NCBI RefSeq assembly: GCF_964355755.1
Contig: NC_092672.1
Coordinates: forward strand, 22,252,501-22,316,500
Origin: Antedon mediterranea
Taxonomy: Eukaryota; Echinodermata; Crinoidea; Comatulida; Antedonidae
Direction: 5' to 3'
Length of the DNA: 64,000 nt
The position numbers and the translations under genes are program-made. Positions 1 to 11,335 of the stretch are shown in pieces (positions within the stretch are counted from its first letter, which is position 1; every line of letters begins with the position of its first letter). A model generated the notes under the pieces. The model saw only the letters and a list, made by a program, of their open reading frames with translations. It did no database searches and was not told the DNA's origin.

Positions 1-247
1 TTTAAATTGACGCTACACATTTCTTTAAATGACTGTATTAACATTGGTTCCAAAATCATAGCTTTATAGTCTTCACTTTTGTGTAAGTAACTTGTTCACA
101 ATAAAAATATTTCTATATGTACTGTATAACTAGGATGGCCCAGTGTATCTATAAATAAGACACTCTTTTTAGTAATGCCTGCTCAAAATGTATTGAAATG
201 TAGTGAAATTCTTGATTATAACTAATATCAATATTTCTTCTGCATAG

Positions 248-2198
248 AATCGGGTACATCAAATGTAGATAGACCAACTGCCGCAGCTCTGGTTACAAGC
301 AAATTGTCAGGTTAGTTGATTGGTAACATTATATAGGATTAACAGAGCAACAGAGCAGAACAAAGACTAAACATGTAACACTTTATCAATACTGTATTCA
401 TGTACTGTACATGTAATAAGGATTATGGAAGAATTATAAATTACTCCATGGGCTTATATATATATATATACAATGTGTGAACCCAGGGCCAGAGTACAAT
501 GTGTGAACCCAGAGCCAGAGTACAATGTGTGAACCCAGGGCCAGAGTACAATGTGTGAACCCAGAGCCAGAGTACAATGTGTGAACCCAGAGCCAGAGTA
601 CAATGTGTGAACCCAGAGCCAGAGTACAATGTGTGAACCCAGAGCCAGAGTACAATGTGTGAACCCAGAGCCAGAGTACAATGTGTGAACCCAGAGCCAG
701 AGTACAATGTGTGAACCCAGAGCCAGAGTACAATGTGTGAACCCAGAGCCAGAGTACAATGTGTGAACCCAGAGCCAGAGTACAATGTGTGAACCCAGAG
801 CCAGAGTACAATGTGTGAACCCAGAGCCAGAGTACAATGTGTGAACCCAGAGCCAGAGTACAATGTGTGAACCCAGAGCCAGAGTACAATGTGTGAAACC
901 AGAGCCAGAGTACAATGTGTGAACCCAGAGCCAGAGTACAATGTGTGAACCCAGAGCCAGAGTACAATGTGTGAACCCAGAGCCAGAGTACAATGTGTGA
1001 ACCCAGAGCCAGAGTACAATGTGTGAACCCAGAGCCAGAGAATGAAATGGAAAAGAATAAGGGCCAGTATTTTTCAAGATAAAAAGCTAATATTTAATAA
1101 TTGAGGTTTCTCACTAATTAACAGTGACTTCCTCCAAATTGTTTACATGTTGCAGTTTAAGGTAATAACATGACGCTGTCCATCAATTTATTATTAACCA
1201 CTATGATTTTTTATAAAGAATAACTATTCATTTGAATTTAATTAGATTTTTGCAAATTGTTGCATGATGTAGGTGAATTAATTCACAAATATGCCTTCAG
1301 TGTATCATTTTGTCATGTCATGTCATTTTGGGTATGAATTACTGTATCTATAAAATCACATTTCAGTAATTTTAATTTTGTTGCTCAGTCAGAGTGTAGT
1401 CAGCGAGATAGTATAAAAAATGAGTTATTAATATATTCATTCAAGTTCACCTTTTGGTTGTTTAATTATCTATATTAATTGCTTTACTAGCTTTACTTTA
1501 ATCATTTTTCAGTCATCCTGTTGTTTGGTAGTATAAAAGAGTGTTCAAAATGTTGGTGCTGATCTTATTTCCAATCTGTTACATCAGCCTTCTTTTTATT
1601 GTGGGTTTTAAGTCCATGAAAAAAGATTTAGTAACATAAATGTACACTGTTGTTTTTTATTTTAGGTGAACTATCTGACGATAACTATCGGGAACTGCTC
1701 AGCAAAGTGTCATCGTGGTTCAAGGAATCAGAGAAAGTCAATCTATTGAAAGTTATACTTTGCAAGTGTGAACATATTTCTGTTGTCGAAATAGAAAGAA
1801 GCAATGATCCATTTGAGCTGTTTAAGTTACTTGAAGGTCCTGGAATCATTAGCCAATCAAATATCGATGTTCTCATTGAAATCATTGCAATAGGAGGAAT
1901 GGAGGGTGTGTATGAAAGCATCAAGCACTTGATACCAACCTTTGCTGGATTTGAGAAATTAATCATCTCTGAACGCTGGAATGATGTACGAAAGGTCATC
2001 AGATTTGGTCTTAATATAAGTAACGCAGATAAAGTAAAAATTGGACAGTTGCGTGGCCTGAAGGTTAAGGAATCGGATGATGTTTGGATTTTAATATTTA
2101 AGTTAGTAATGAAAGATACTTTCACTAAAAAGAGCACAGAATTCGTTCGACTACTTAAGGACAATGACATGGATAGCCTTGCTACATTATTGGAATAG
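248..2198 (+). CDS. Death effector domain protein with C-terminal death-like fold (3' end of gene)
   Basis: Two exons are visible: 248-310 (acceptor CATAG, donor CAG/GTTAGT) and 1666-2198, joined in phase 1. The terminal exon encodes about 178 residues and stops with TAG at 2196-2198. Its first ~85 residues look like a DED: a start like LSDDNYRELLSKV, then NDPFELFKLLEGPG and NIDVLIEIIAIGG, matching the helix pattern of adaptor DEDs. The remaining ~80 residues (RWNDVRKVIRFG to RLLKDNDMDSLATLLE) fit the start and end of a diverged death domain. Proteins of this type are cytosolic adaptors that recruit partners through death-fold contacts in apoptosis or innate immunity. Which family member this is cannot be told because the 5' exons lie outside the window. 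The final ~45 coding bases are the seed of the tandem array that follows. Confidence 0.75.
470..1041. repeat. 26-bp minisatellite, about 22 copies
   Basis: Near-identical 26-bp units of the form TACAATGTGTGAACCCAGAG plus CCAGAG, preceded by a short (TA)n run at 457-470. The array lies in the intron between the two visible exons of the DED gene. Open frames on the minus strand here are repeat translations, not genes. Confidence 0.95.
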
Positions 2199-3690
2199 AT
2201 AAAATACAAGATAACAATACATAACATGTGACAACATAACACTGAATTAACATTCTACTACTTAAGGACAATGACATGGATAGCCTTGCTACATTATTGG
2301 AATAGATAAAATACAAGATAACAATACATAACATGTGACAACATAACACTGAATTAACATTCTACTACTTAAAGACAATGACATGGATAGCCTTGCTACA
2401 TTATTGGTATAGATAGAATACAAGATAACAATATATAACATGTGACAACATAACACTGAATTAACATTCTACTACTTAAAGACAATGACATGGATAGCCT
2501 TGCTACATTATTGGTATAGATAGAATACAAGATAACAATATATAACATGTGACAACATAACACTGAATTAACATTCTACTACTTAAAGACAATGACATGG
2601 ATAGCCTTGCTACATTATTGGAATAGATAAAATACAAGATAACAATATATAACATGTGACCACATAACACTGAATTAACATTCTACTACTTAAGGACAAT
2701 GACATGGATAGCCTTGCTACATTATTGGAATAGATAGAATACAAGATAACAATACATAACATGTGACAACATAACACTGAATTAACATTCTACTACTTAA
2801 GGGCAATGACATGGATAGCCTTGCTACATTATTGGAATAGATAGAATACAAGATAACAATACATAACATGTGACAACATAACACTGAATTAACATTCTAC
2901 TACTTAAGGACAATGACATGGATAGCCTTGCTACATTATTGGAATAGATAGAATACCAGATAACAATACATAACATGTGACAACATAACACTGAATTAAC
3001 ATTCTACTACTTAAGGACAATGACATGGATAGCCTTGCTACATTATTGGAATAGATAAAATACAAGATAACAATATATAACATGTGACAACATAACACTG
3101 AATTAACATTCTACTACTTAAGGACAATGACATGGATAGCCTTGCTACATTATTGGAATAGATAGAATACAAGATAACAATACATAACATGTGACAACAT
3201 AACACTGAATTAACATTCTACTACTTAAGGACAATGACATGGATAGCCTTGCTACATTATTGGAATAGATAGAATACAAGATAACAATACATAACATGTG
3301 ACAACATAACACTGAATTAACATTCTACTACTTAAGGACAATGACATGGATAGCCTTGCTACATTATTGGAATAGATAAAATACAAGATAACAATATATA
3401 ACATGTGACAACATAACACTGAATTAACATTCTACTACTTAAAGACAATGACATGGATAGCCTTGCTACATTATTGGAATAGATAGAATACAAGATAACA
3501 ATACATAACATGTGACAACATAACACTGAATTAACATTCTACTACTTAAAGACAATGACATGGATAGCCTTGCTACATTATTGGAATAGATAGAATACAA
3601 GATAACAATACATAACATGTGACAACATAACACTTAATTAACATTCTACTACTTAAGGACAATGACATGGATAGCCTTTCTATGTTTTGA
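2146..3690. repeat. 107-bp minisatellite seeded from the last coding exon and 3' UTR, about 14 copies
   Basis: The first unit contains the genuine last codons and TAG stop of the DED gene plus about 55 bp of 3' UTR. Further copies follow head to tail, spaced 107 bp (for example CTACTTAAGG at 2151 and 2258). Units differ by a few substitutions (AAGG/AAAG, ATAAAA/ATAGAA), so the array is fairly young. Downstream copies lie after the stop and are presumably 3' UTR or intergenic. Confidence 0.95.
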
Positions 3691-3717
3691 AATAGATAAA
3701 AAAAGTTTTATTAAATA

Positions 3718-3826
3718 CAGTCAACTCATCCAAAACCATACCTTTAATGTCCCATTTTTTACCATTATTCAGAATACCAGACATATTAGCTCAGCCTAAG
3801 GCTGTCCTGTTTTGAAGAGTTGACTG
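3718..3826. mobile_element. Short Tigger/pogo-like MITE
   Basis: A 109-bp element bounded by TA on both sides (3716-3717 and 3827-3828). The inverted ends are CAGTCAACTC and GAGTTGACTG. Ends of this kind with a TA target fit Tc1/mariner-superfamily (pogo/Tigger) non-autonomous elements. A diverged relative lies at about 16585-16755. Confidence 0.65.
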
Positions 3827-3829
3827 TAT

Positions 3830-4840
3830 TATTAAATTATCTATCGGTTATTGTAATAATTTTTCAAACACAAGACAAATATTTAATCTTGGAAAAATTC
3901 ATACAGTAGTGATTCCGATTTAAAATCTCTTGATGGTCAATACAACTTCTCTGTCCTTAAGGAGTATACAGACAGCTGAAGTTTAAAGATGAAATGTAGC
4001 TTACCGTCACAAGTCTAACCTTTTTTTGCAAACCATATCTCTCTGTATTTGTAGCCTCTTTATCTACCCACTTGACTAGACTCATTAATGTACAATATAT
4101 AGCATCTGATGGATCATGTAGATAAAGATTTGTACATTATATTATATACATTATGAAATAAAATGTGAATAAGATGATTTATTTTTGTATATAGACAATT
4201 GTAAAAATGAACACATTTAATATTGTGTGTTTGTATGATGTGGGATTTTTAGGTGGAAGTGTGTTAACAGATATCAATAGTGATAATAGCAATAATAATG
4301 CACAGTTACAATACTGATAACAATTTAGTCACTCATATAAACAAATAAAATATATAAATATTATTATATAATTTACTTATATAATGAGGACATATTTACC
4401 TAAAGAGGGTGAGTGCTGGCTGTGTACAGGCTGATAGTCATTAAATTGTTTACACAACTTTTACCTGCTGCCACAATATTAGGTTAATTACATTTGGTAT
4501 TTTAAGATGGAAATTATCTGCAATTTTGAGGCAATTTTTATGAAGTTTAAAAATCCAATAAATTGAAAGCAGAATACCAATCTAATATAATAGTTTTTGT
4601 AAAGGTTTTTTTCTGTAGGTAGGTTATGCAAACATTATGAATTATTCATCATGTGTAGTGCATCAGCTATGTTTGTTATAATGAATTGCTATGTTTCAAA
4701 GAAATTATCAGAAAATCACTATATTAATTTATTTTGTGCATTATGAGAAATGCAGTTTATGGCTCAGCAATTGATGCAAACTAGGGGATTTAATGTACAG
4801 TATTACCAGTCTGTGGTACAAGGGTTGTTGTTATTGTAAT
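3830..4840. other. AT-rich non-coding stretch
   Basis: No gene or repeat structure is recognised. A possible poly(A) signal AATAAA near 4157 could belong to the DED gene's transcript, but this is not demonstrated. Confidence 0.4.
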
Positions 4841-4844
4841 TATT

Positions 4845-5620
4845 AGGTCCATTATTGACAGTCCATTGGGGGAAACAACAAAAGCTGAGCGCCGCCATAA
4901 GTAATGATGTATACAACTTTTTGTGACGGTTACACTAATCTAAGCCTGTACCACCGGTAGTATTTTCATGATAAAAAATGTTATCAACTACATGCCAACA
5001 TTATGTTAAATGCTGTTTGGATATTTAATTGTTCGTTTCATGCAATTTATGTAGTAAAAACTGCCGAATAAACAGTTCGCTTCATCAACCGGGCGTGAAT
5101 TGGTGTTTACGCGTTTTCACGAAGGATAGTTTAATAATATTTCTATATTTAAATTGTTTCTGGTATAACAAATAAATGTTAATGAAATTTAACATTGTAT
5201 CCTATTAATAACATGTATTTTATACTAATTTATATCTTAAAAACAATACTTAATTTACCGGGCGTAGATTGGTAAAGAATAGGCCGTGCTGAGTAACGCT
5301 TCGTTGATTTGTGGTGTTGCTGTTAAGTTAGGATTTTTTGTGAACTAATTTAGTATAGTAGTAAATAATTTTCTGTAGAAGTGAATGTACACTACTTTGG
5401 TATTATATATGCATTATAAAATGTTTTACAATTGCAAAATATATTATCATAATTCTATTTAATCATAATGTGACATGTAGGCCTATAATATCTATTAAAT
5501 CAAGTCTTATTTAGTCTGTATACATTCGCATCCCATCTGAGGGCGGCGGGCATCACTCTCTGTTACAAATTTATCATGCAAAAATCGCGGAATACTCATT
5601 CTTGTGATATATATTCTTTG
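4845..5620. mobile_element. Dispersed DNA transposon, copy A (left end missing)
   Basis: About 750 bp closely related to 57555-58335, sharing GCGCCGCCATAAG near the left, the GTTTACGCGTTTTCACGAAG block, CCGGGCG motifs, and the right end CTCATTCTTGTGATATATAT plus TCTTTG. The right terminus is at 5620. The left inverted repeat seen in copy B is not present here, so this copy is truncated or rearranged on the left. It contains no long open frame and is non-autonomous. Confidence 0.8.
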
Positions 5621-5655
5621 TTCTTACTAAAATCTCATTAATCTCAAATCAACTG

Positions 5656-5853
5656 ATGGTCGCCGACGTTGACATTCCGAACAGAATACCTCCGACTCGT
5701 TTCGTTGATATGTTGAAGGAACAGACAATAAACTATTGGACAAAGCTAGCTACCTCGATTACACAAAACAGTCAACTGGTCAACAGTCAGTATTTTTACA
5801 GATTTAAAAAACAAAGCTTGTGCGTGGATAAAGCAAAAGAACGATTCACGTGA
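5656..5853 (+). pseudogene. Unrecognised coding island (65 codons)
   Basis: An open frame starting MVADVDIPNRIPPTRF with balanced codon use, unlike the AT-rich surroundings. It stops at TGA just before the 5'-truncated LINE at 5915. I do not recognise the protein. It may be one piece of the same decayed foreign element as the islands at 6379-6865, 8152-8370 and 8757-10361, but this is inference from composition and adjacency only. Confidence 0.3.
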
Positions 5854-5914
5854 CGAGTAAAGGATCACAAAGGATGATTTGATGTTACTTTCGTTCTATA
5901 GATCCGTTATATGT

Positions 5915-6372
5915 AGTGTTTGGACGTATTGCCTCTCCTGTTGGCTGGTAATGTTAGCAGAGGGAATAAAGGACGCCTTGAAACTTTCATCCGTCGGGCT
6001 GGTAAAATGATTGGTCTGGAGCTGCCTTCCTTTACCGATGTGCACCTAGAACACCTCCAGAAAGATTTCGAGCGCATTGAGTCGGATGCCTCTCATCCTC
6101 TCCACAAAGTGATCATAGACCAACTTAATCCAAGTGGAGATTGAGGCTCCTCAGTGTGAAAACAAATCGATTTGCTAAATCCTTTATTCCCTCCGGTATC
6201 ATCCAGTACAACAGGAAGTCAAGAAGATAATTTTATATTGTAATTTTTTAGATGTTTTTATATGAATGGTTTTATGCTATATTTGTTTTTATAGTGTTTT
6301 CTTTGTTATTATGACGAGCAATGAATTTCCTTTTTGAGGATCAATAAAAGTTATCTTATCTTATCTTATCTT
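5915..6372 (+). mobile_element. 5'-truncated CR1/Rex-like LINE, 3' end
   Basis: Encodes the typical extreme C-terminus of CR1/L2-clade reverse transcriptase proteins: RLETFIRRAGKMIGLELPS, DASHPLHKVI, then after a one-base frameshift near 6145 KTNRFAKSFIPSGIIQYN. A 3' UTR follows, and the element ends in AATAAAAG and a TTATC pentamer microsatellite (6343-6372), the usual tail of such LINEs. Only about 460 bp remain. The frameshift shows it is dead. Confidence 0.85.
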
Positions 6373-6378
6373 TTTCTT

Positions 6379-6880
6379 TACGACGTACTAGACGGAGTAG
6401 CACGACGCATCATTGGCGGTTACAGCCATGCAACCAGTGCTTGGCAATCTATTGCTCCAACCAAATTGAACAGGTTCGTACAATTTGAAAACGCAGATCC
6501 GTTCCTTCGCCATATATCATAGAAGCGTCTATACAAAGTGGATTTTTAAAAACATTTTCATCACGTCTGCATGTCTCGTATAGTTTATGATGTGACAAGA
6601 TAATGGTTTTCTTGGTTATTAGAACCGATTGTGACGCATGGAAACAACAAAACTGTTGAAACAACCCTTTCACTACTGTACCTTTGCGAAATGTGAATCG
6701 GAATTGGGTCCGTGTACGTTGACGGTGTATGGCCGTTTTCTATCATATCACGACGCATGCATCAGAGAAAACGAAAAATAGGCGTGCATTAAATCATTGA
6801 AGACGGTACTCATTGTGACGTGTTGTGATGAATGCGATCGATGGGACGGTATGATTTATTTTTGCAAAGGTTAGATCAAC
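6379..6880 (+). pseudogene. Unrecognised, eroded coding islands between two LINEs
   Basis: Two stretches look coding by codon balance and cysteine spacing. One is 6379-6522 (contains VLDGVARRIIGGYSHATSAW, stop at 6520). The other is about 6678-6865, which carries several cysteines including a CCDEC motif and is interrupted by one in-frame TAG near 6779. No family is recognised. They lie between the tail of one LINE and the reverse-transcriptase part of the next, so they are probably pieces of an older insertion split by LINEs. Confidence 0.3.
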
Positions 6881-6889
6881 GTGTTGGTA

Positions 6890-8105
6890 TAATGTGGTTC
6901 GGTTAAATCGTGGTACAGTACATGCTTTACAGATCGTAGTACCAAAGTACTTAATAACAATTGTTGGACCGTTGGGTTTTATATTATATACATATCCTAT
7001 TTGTGATATCATTCGTAATCATAACGTCTTTTCTCATGAATATGCCGATGATATACAGACCCAAAAATTGTTAATGATTATCAAAATGCACTTAAACATT
7101 TGACTTCCTGCATATCCAAAATTAATGAATGGATGATTAGTAGGCTAATATGTTACAGTTAAATCAGGAGAAAACTGAGTTCTTTTGTTTTGCAAGTAAT
7201 CAAGTCGCGCTACCAGATCTTGAATTAAAATTAGATAACAATATTATTATTCGTCCTTCAAAATGTATTAAAAACTCTAGGTGTGATGTTTGATAGCTCT
7301 TTGAATATGTCCTCTCAAGTAAATGCTTTATGCAAGTCATTGAATTACCAACTCCGTAATTTGTCGCGCATACGTAAATATATTACTAAAGCTTGGTTTT
7401 CACTAGCGACGCAATCTACGCAACGTAAGAAAATGCCCTTCCAATCACTGTGTTTGCCCCCGCCTGCGTGAAATCAAACATACGATGTTTGCAGCGCTAT
7501 TTCGTCGTCGGTTCCCACTTATGATTACGCAATACAGCACATTGCGTCGATAGTCTATGCGTTGCGTTCTAGAATCCTTTCCCGCCTTGACTATGCTAAC
7601 TCGCTCTTGCTTGGTGCTCACGCCCGTGCCCGCGAAGTTGATTTTAAACGATTACAGCGATTGCAGAAACAAGGCTGTGTTTGCGTGTGGACGGTATCAG
7701 CCTTCGGATGGTTTATATTGAAATATATCGATTGGCTTCATATAAAAAAAAGAATTGTGTACAAAATTATTGTTTTTGTTCATAAATGTATTTACTCTGT
7801 TTCCTTTATACCTTTTTTTATTTAACCGTGATCCGCTTTCATTTAATTTCGACTTCTCTCCTCTAATTGATCCCACCCGACTTTTCGTTGCACGATCTAA
7901 TCGGAAAGCTGGGGACAATACTTTTTCTGTCACCTCTCCGCGGATCTGAAACGTAACGCGCTTCCTGTCGATTTAAGAGGAGCGAATTCGGCAACTCTAT
8001 TTAAACATCAAAAACTTTTCTTTAATTAATAATAGGCCTACCAGTGTTGTTAGGCGCTCTGTTCATTGTAGAGGGCGCCTATACGAACTTATAGAATAGA
8101 ATATA
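6890..8105 (+). mobile_element. Degraded CR1/L2-like LINE with reverse transcriptase remnant
   Basis: Reverse-transcriptase motifs appear in order but in shifting frames: GPLGFILYTYPICDII then the catalytic YADD near 7040, then LGVMFDSSLNMSSQVNAL (7280-7330), QLRNLSRIRKYIT, SRLDYANSLLLGA (7580-7620), FKRLQRLQ, IKKRIVYKI (7745-7770), and NALPVDLRGANSATLFKHQK near 7955-8010. This is the conserved order of CR1-group non-LTR elements. A 3' UTR with GGCGC motifs ends at an AATAAATATTC-like tail near 8105. Many frameshifts show it is inactive. Confidence 0.85.
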
Positions 8106-8151
8106 AATAAATATTCTTTAGAAACGTGTAACTTAAACACATCTGATATCA

Positions 8152-8370
8152 ATGATCAGTGGCCTCACTCTTGTACCTGACAATGATGGATGCAGCCTGT
8201 TTGGTTCTCATTGCTTTTTCTCAGTGGGTGAAAACGTAGGAAGGTGCGTTCCCACTCTGTTTGGTTATCCAGAAACAATTCCCGTATCGGATGAGTGCTT
8301 TCAACGATGTAATGTAGACGCGGCAGTATGTGAGCCTATGTCGGTAGAAATCTTGTCGTATGCGACATGA
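8152..8370 (+). pseudogene. Unrecognised cysteine-rich open frame (72 codons)
   Basis: An open frame with six cysteines, including CVPTLFGYPETIPVSDECF and RCNVDAAVCEP. It lies directly downstream of the LINE tail, and a possible AATAAA follows near 8443. There is no signal peptide and no recognised family. Composition resembles the other islands between 5.6 and 10.4 kb. Confidence 0.3.
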
Positions 8371-8756
8371 TTTGATTATCATATACAGATGTGTGCCTGT
8401 TATCGTATGTTTGTGATACATCGTATTCTTATTTTGTTTTCTAAATAAAACTTTCTAGCCAAAAAAGAAAAAATATTTGTCGTATGCAGATATGTGTCTC
8501 TTATCGTATGTTTACAATGTTTCAATATTTCTGTAATAACAAACTAAAAATCGTATTTAAATTTTTTAAATTATTTGTTTGTTTTTTTTATTTCTTACGA
8601 AGATGGGGATGATGTTAAATTGAAATTCATGAAAGCGCCTTGATTGATGCAAGCATGCAAATGTATTAGACATCTGTCATAATAATATTATTGACAATGG
8701 TGCGTGCAATACTGTTCTTGATAATGAAACAAACATTAAATTAACATAGCTAAACT

Positions 8757-9640
8757 ATGAACACATCGATGGTCTTTCTCGTTATGCCTGGGGAAGCGAT
8801 ATGGAAACGGTAGTAAAACAGTGTTAGAACATTGCTCCCAAACAGGAATAATGTTGCTAAGATACGAAAAGAAAAAACAGAAAACTCAAAGCATAGAATA
8901 CTTTGAAGAGATTTGCAAAAGAGTTGTGTTGACCAGAGGCTATGAATTGCATAGAGCCAGGCACTCATCGTTTTACGAATATTTATCGTATACATCTGTA
9001 TACGATAATCAAATCAATGGCACGTTGTTCCCAGAGCAGATTTACGGATTTCGAAAATTATTGAGTTTCATGCATCAAACTATAGCACAGCCAGAAGATT
9101 TGTTGAGAAAACCAATATTGAAACTGAAAAGGACCACTTGGCAGTGCATCAAGAGCGTAGACTTTAAGGTTGATTTTGGCGAATTTATAGAAAACGCAAA
9201 CATCGACGTCATATTAACCATGTATCATAACGTACTGGGTGGTATTAAACGTGAAATGAATAGAAAAGACAGTTTCCTACCAAACACTCTGTTCGATGTC
9301 ATAGAGAACATTAATGTGCCACAGGGACTCTTGTGTCTTCCAAGGTCTTTTATAGCAGCCACACAGATGGCTATGCAAAAGGAATATAAATCTACCATGA
9401 AGAAATTACATCCCCACGTGACACCGGAGCTCATACAAGAATAGGCCTATGCTACATTCACTCCATCGGACATTCTGAACGACATACGCATTTCTGAAAG
9501 GTTCTGTTTAAAGACAGCCATTCTTTTCTTGTTATTCGGCCGACTTTGACATTCGATAGAACGTGAAAATCCCTTTATATGCTGGGATGAAGAACATAAC
9601 CGACTTGAGGAAGAGCCAGCGTTTTCCGGTTTTTTTTAAA
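8757..9640 (+). pseudogene. Decayed ~280-codon open frame of unknown, possibly viral, origin
   Basis: The longest intact part is 8821-9444 (about 200 residues, rich in basic and aromatic residues, e.g. SVDFKVDFGEFIENANIDV). The same frame continues past a TAG at 9442 and a TGA at 9547 with coding-like sequence to about 9640. An upstream piece (8757-8823) is in another frame, so there is at least one frameshift. GC content and codon balance differ from the flanks. No intron is seen. I do not recognise the family. A large-DNA-virus or large-transposon gene is a hypothesis only. Confidence 0.4.
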
Positions 9641-9729
9641 ATTTGTACTTCAGCATTGTTGAAACATAGCTTGCGTGCTTTCTCACATATATAATAAACA
9701 TATACCTAATAATAGTTTTTTATAATTTT

Positions 9730-10361
9730 TGTTTCATTAATGGCTTTCAAAATCATCATAATGACAGAAGATGAATGTCGATAGTATTCGACAGAACAGA
9801 GTCTTTTTCAATGTACTAAGCAATGTGGGATGGTAAAGAGTTGGAACAGATTTCAAGAGTTTCGTCCCGACGATTAAGATCGTGTAATGAGTATCCAAGT
9901 ACCAGTTTCGATTCATGAAGCCTAACGGATTTTCATGTTTGCCGAGAATGATGGTAGACTGGTATTTGCCTTCAAGGACGTCACCATGTACGTTGTAACT
10001 TTACAGACGACTTTGGAGAGCACTTTACAAACAGGTGAAATGATGGATACACCAAGACATTTGAAGTTAAGTCAACGCTTTTGCTAAACACCTGTTATCG
10101 TGCCAGGGAGTGATTTACGGCAGCGAAATCTGTCAGCCGATGTTGTTTGGACAGTATGTAGCCGAACGTTCATCTATAAAATTGACCATGAAACGGCAAA
10201 AGATGATCGCTCACGTAAACGGCAAGCAAATATTTGCTCAGAGAATGCTACCAAACCGAGTCGTTGAAGGCTGTCAGGATGCATGTGTTCTCTTGGTAAA
10301 ACGCAATCTGCAAAATGTATCATTATGCTTCACAAAGAAGATAGCGTTATTCCATCCATAA
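9730..10361 (+). pseudogene. Second decayed coding island next to the 8.8-kb frame
   Basis: Interrupted frames cover this stretch. The clearest is 10110-10361 (83 codons, e.g. YGSEICQPMLFGQYVAERSS). Upstream (9950-10080) there is coding-like sequence in a different frame with stops. Composition and orientation match the 8757-9640 remnant, so both may derive from one insertion. No family is recognised. Confidence 0.3.
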
Positions 10362-10399
10362 TCCGTACACGTTACCTACATCTTTAATAAGTCGTTTGT

Positions 10400-11335
10400 T
10401 ATACACAGTTCATTGTTGCTATATTATTATTCATGGAGAGCACTCCCGGATCACTTCATTATTTCTTATAGTATATTTTGAAACAATTTTAAATAATACA
10501 ATGTTTAACCAGGTTTTATATTTTTTCTATATATTTGGTATTAATGAAAATAATGTATTTGTTATGTATATTAGAAAAAATATATAAAAAGAAATATGAT
10601 TTACAATATTATTTAAATTATTTGTACTGTATATAATTTGACACACGCACATACAAAGACGCAGACAACTGATGGATAAACTTTTACTTTGATTAGAAGA
10701 ATTAAATATTGGATTTGATATATAATAATTCTAATTTTTGTTAATTATAATCACAGACAAAACGAGATTTTAGGCTATAAGTAATCATTCCTAATACCGT
10801 AAGCACATTTGTCATAAATGTAGGCCATACAACATTGGAATGTCGGTCCTTGACTCGCTACGGATTACCGTAGGTTAGAGCCTGTTTACACGTATGGGCG
10901 TAACGCGTAAGCCATGGCGTACGCATTGCGTAGCCTACGCCTTGCGTGTGAAGGCACTTACTACGCCACGTTCGTGGCGTTAGATAACGAGCCTAACGCT
11001 GTGTCGTTTGTTCAACAGTGCATTGTTTCTTGATAATTTATTTATTCAGAGCACACCAGAACACTTTTTTTATATAGTATATTTCTAAACATTTTTATAT
11101 AATACAATTTTTAATAACCATATATATTTTTTATATTTTGTAATGACCAATTGATGATTATTTAATTTGTAGGCCTATATTGGACAAAATAAAAATAAAA
11201 TATATTTGACATATTATTATTTGATATAATTTAACGTACGCACATAAAGAGACACAGACAACTAAACTTTTACTTTGATTAGAAGTAATAATTGTTTATT
11301 TGATTTGATATAATAATTCTATTATTTGCTAAGTC
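10400..11335. repeat. Two diverged direct copies of a ~320-bp AT-rich segment
   Basis: 10400-10735 and 11020-11335 align over their length, sharing CATTGTT, AGAGCAC, AATACAAT, ACACGCACAT/ACGTACGCACATA, AGACAACT and AACTTTTACTTTGATTAGAA. The copies flank a GC-richer block at 10870-11010 rich in GCGTA/TACGC motifs (e.g. GGGCGTAACGCGTAAG). This may be an old duplication around a small transposon. Confidence 0.6.

Noticed and set aside
434-1077. Three overlapping minus-strand frames of 177-207 codons
   Set aside because: The 26-bp repeat is read in all three frames, giving the same peptide motif. No start context, domain or splice support.
8821-9444. Assignment of the ~200-residue frame to a named virus family
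   Set aside because: No diagnostic motif could be recognised by eye. Reported only as unknown, with viral origin as a hypothesis.
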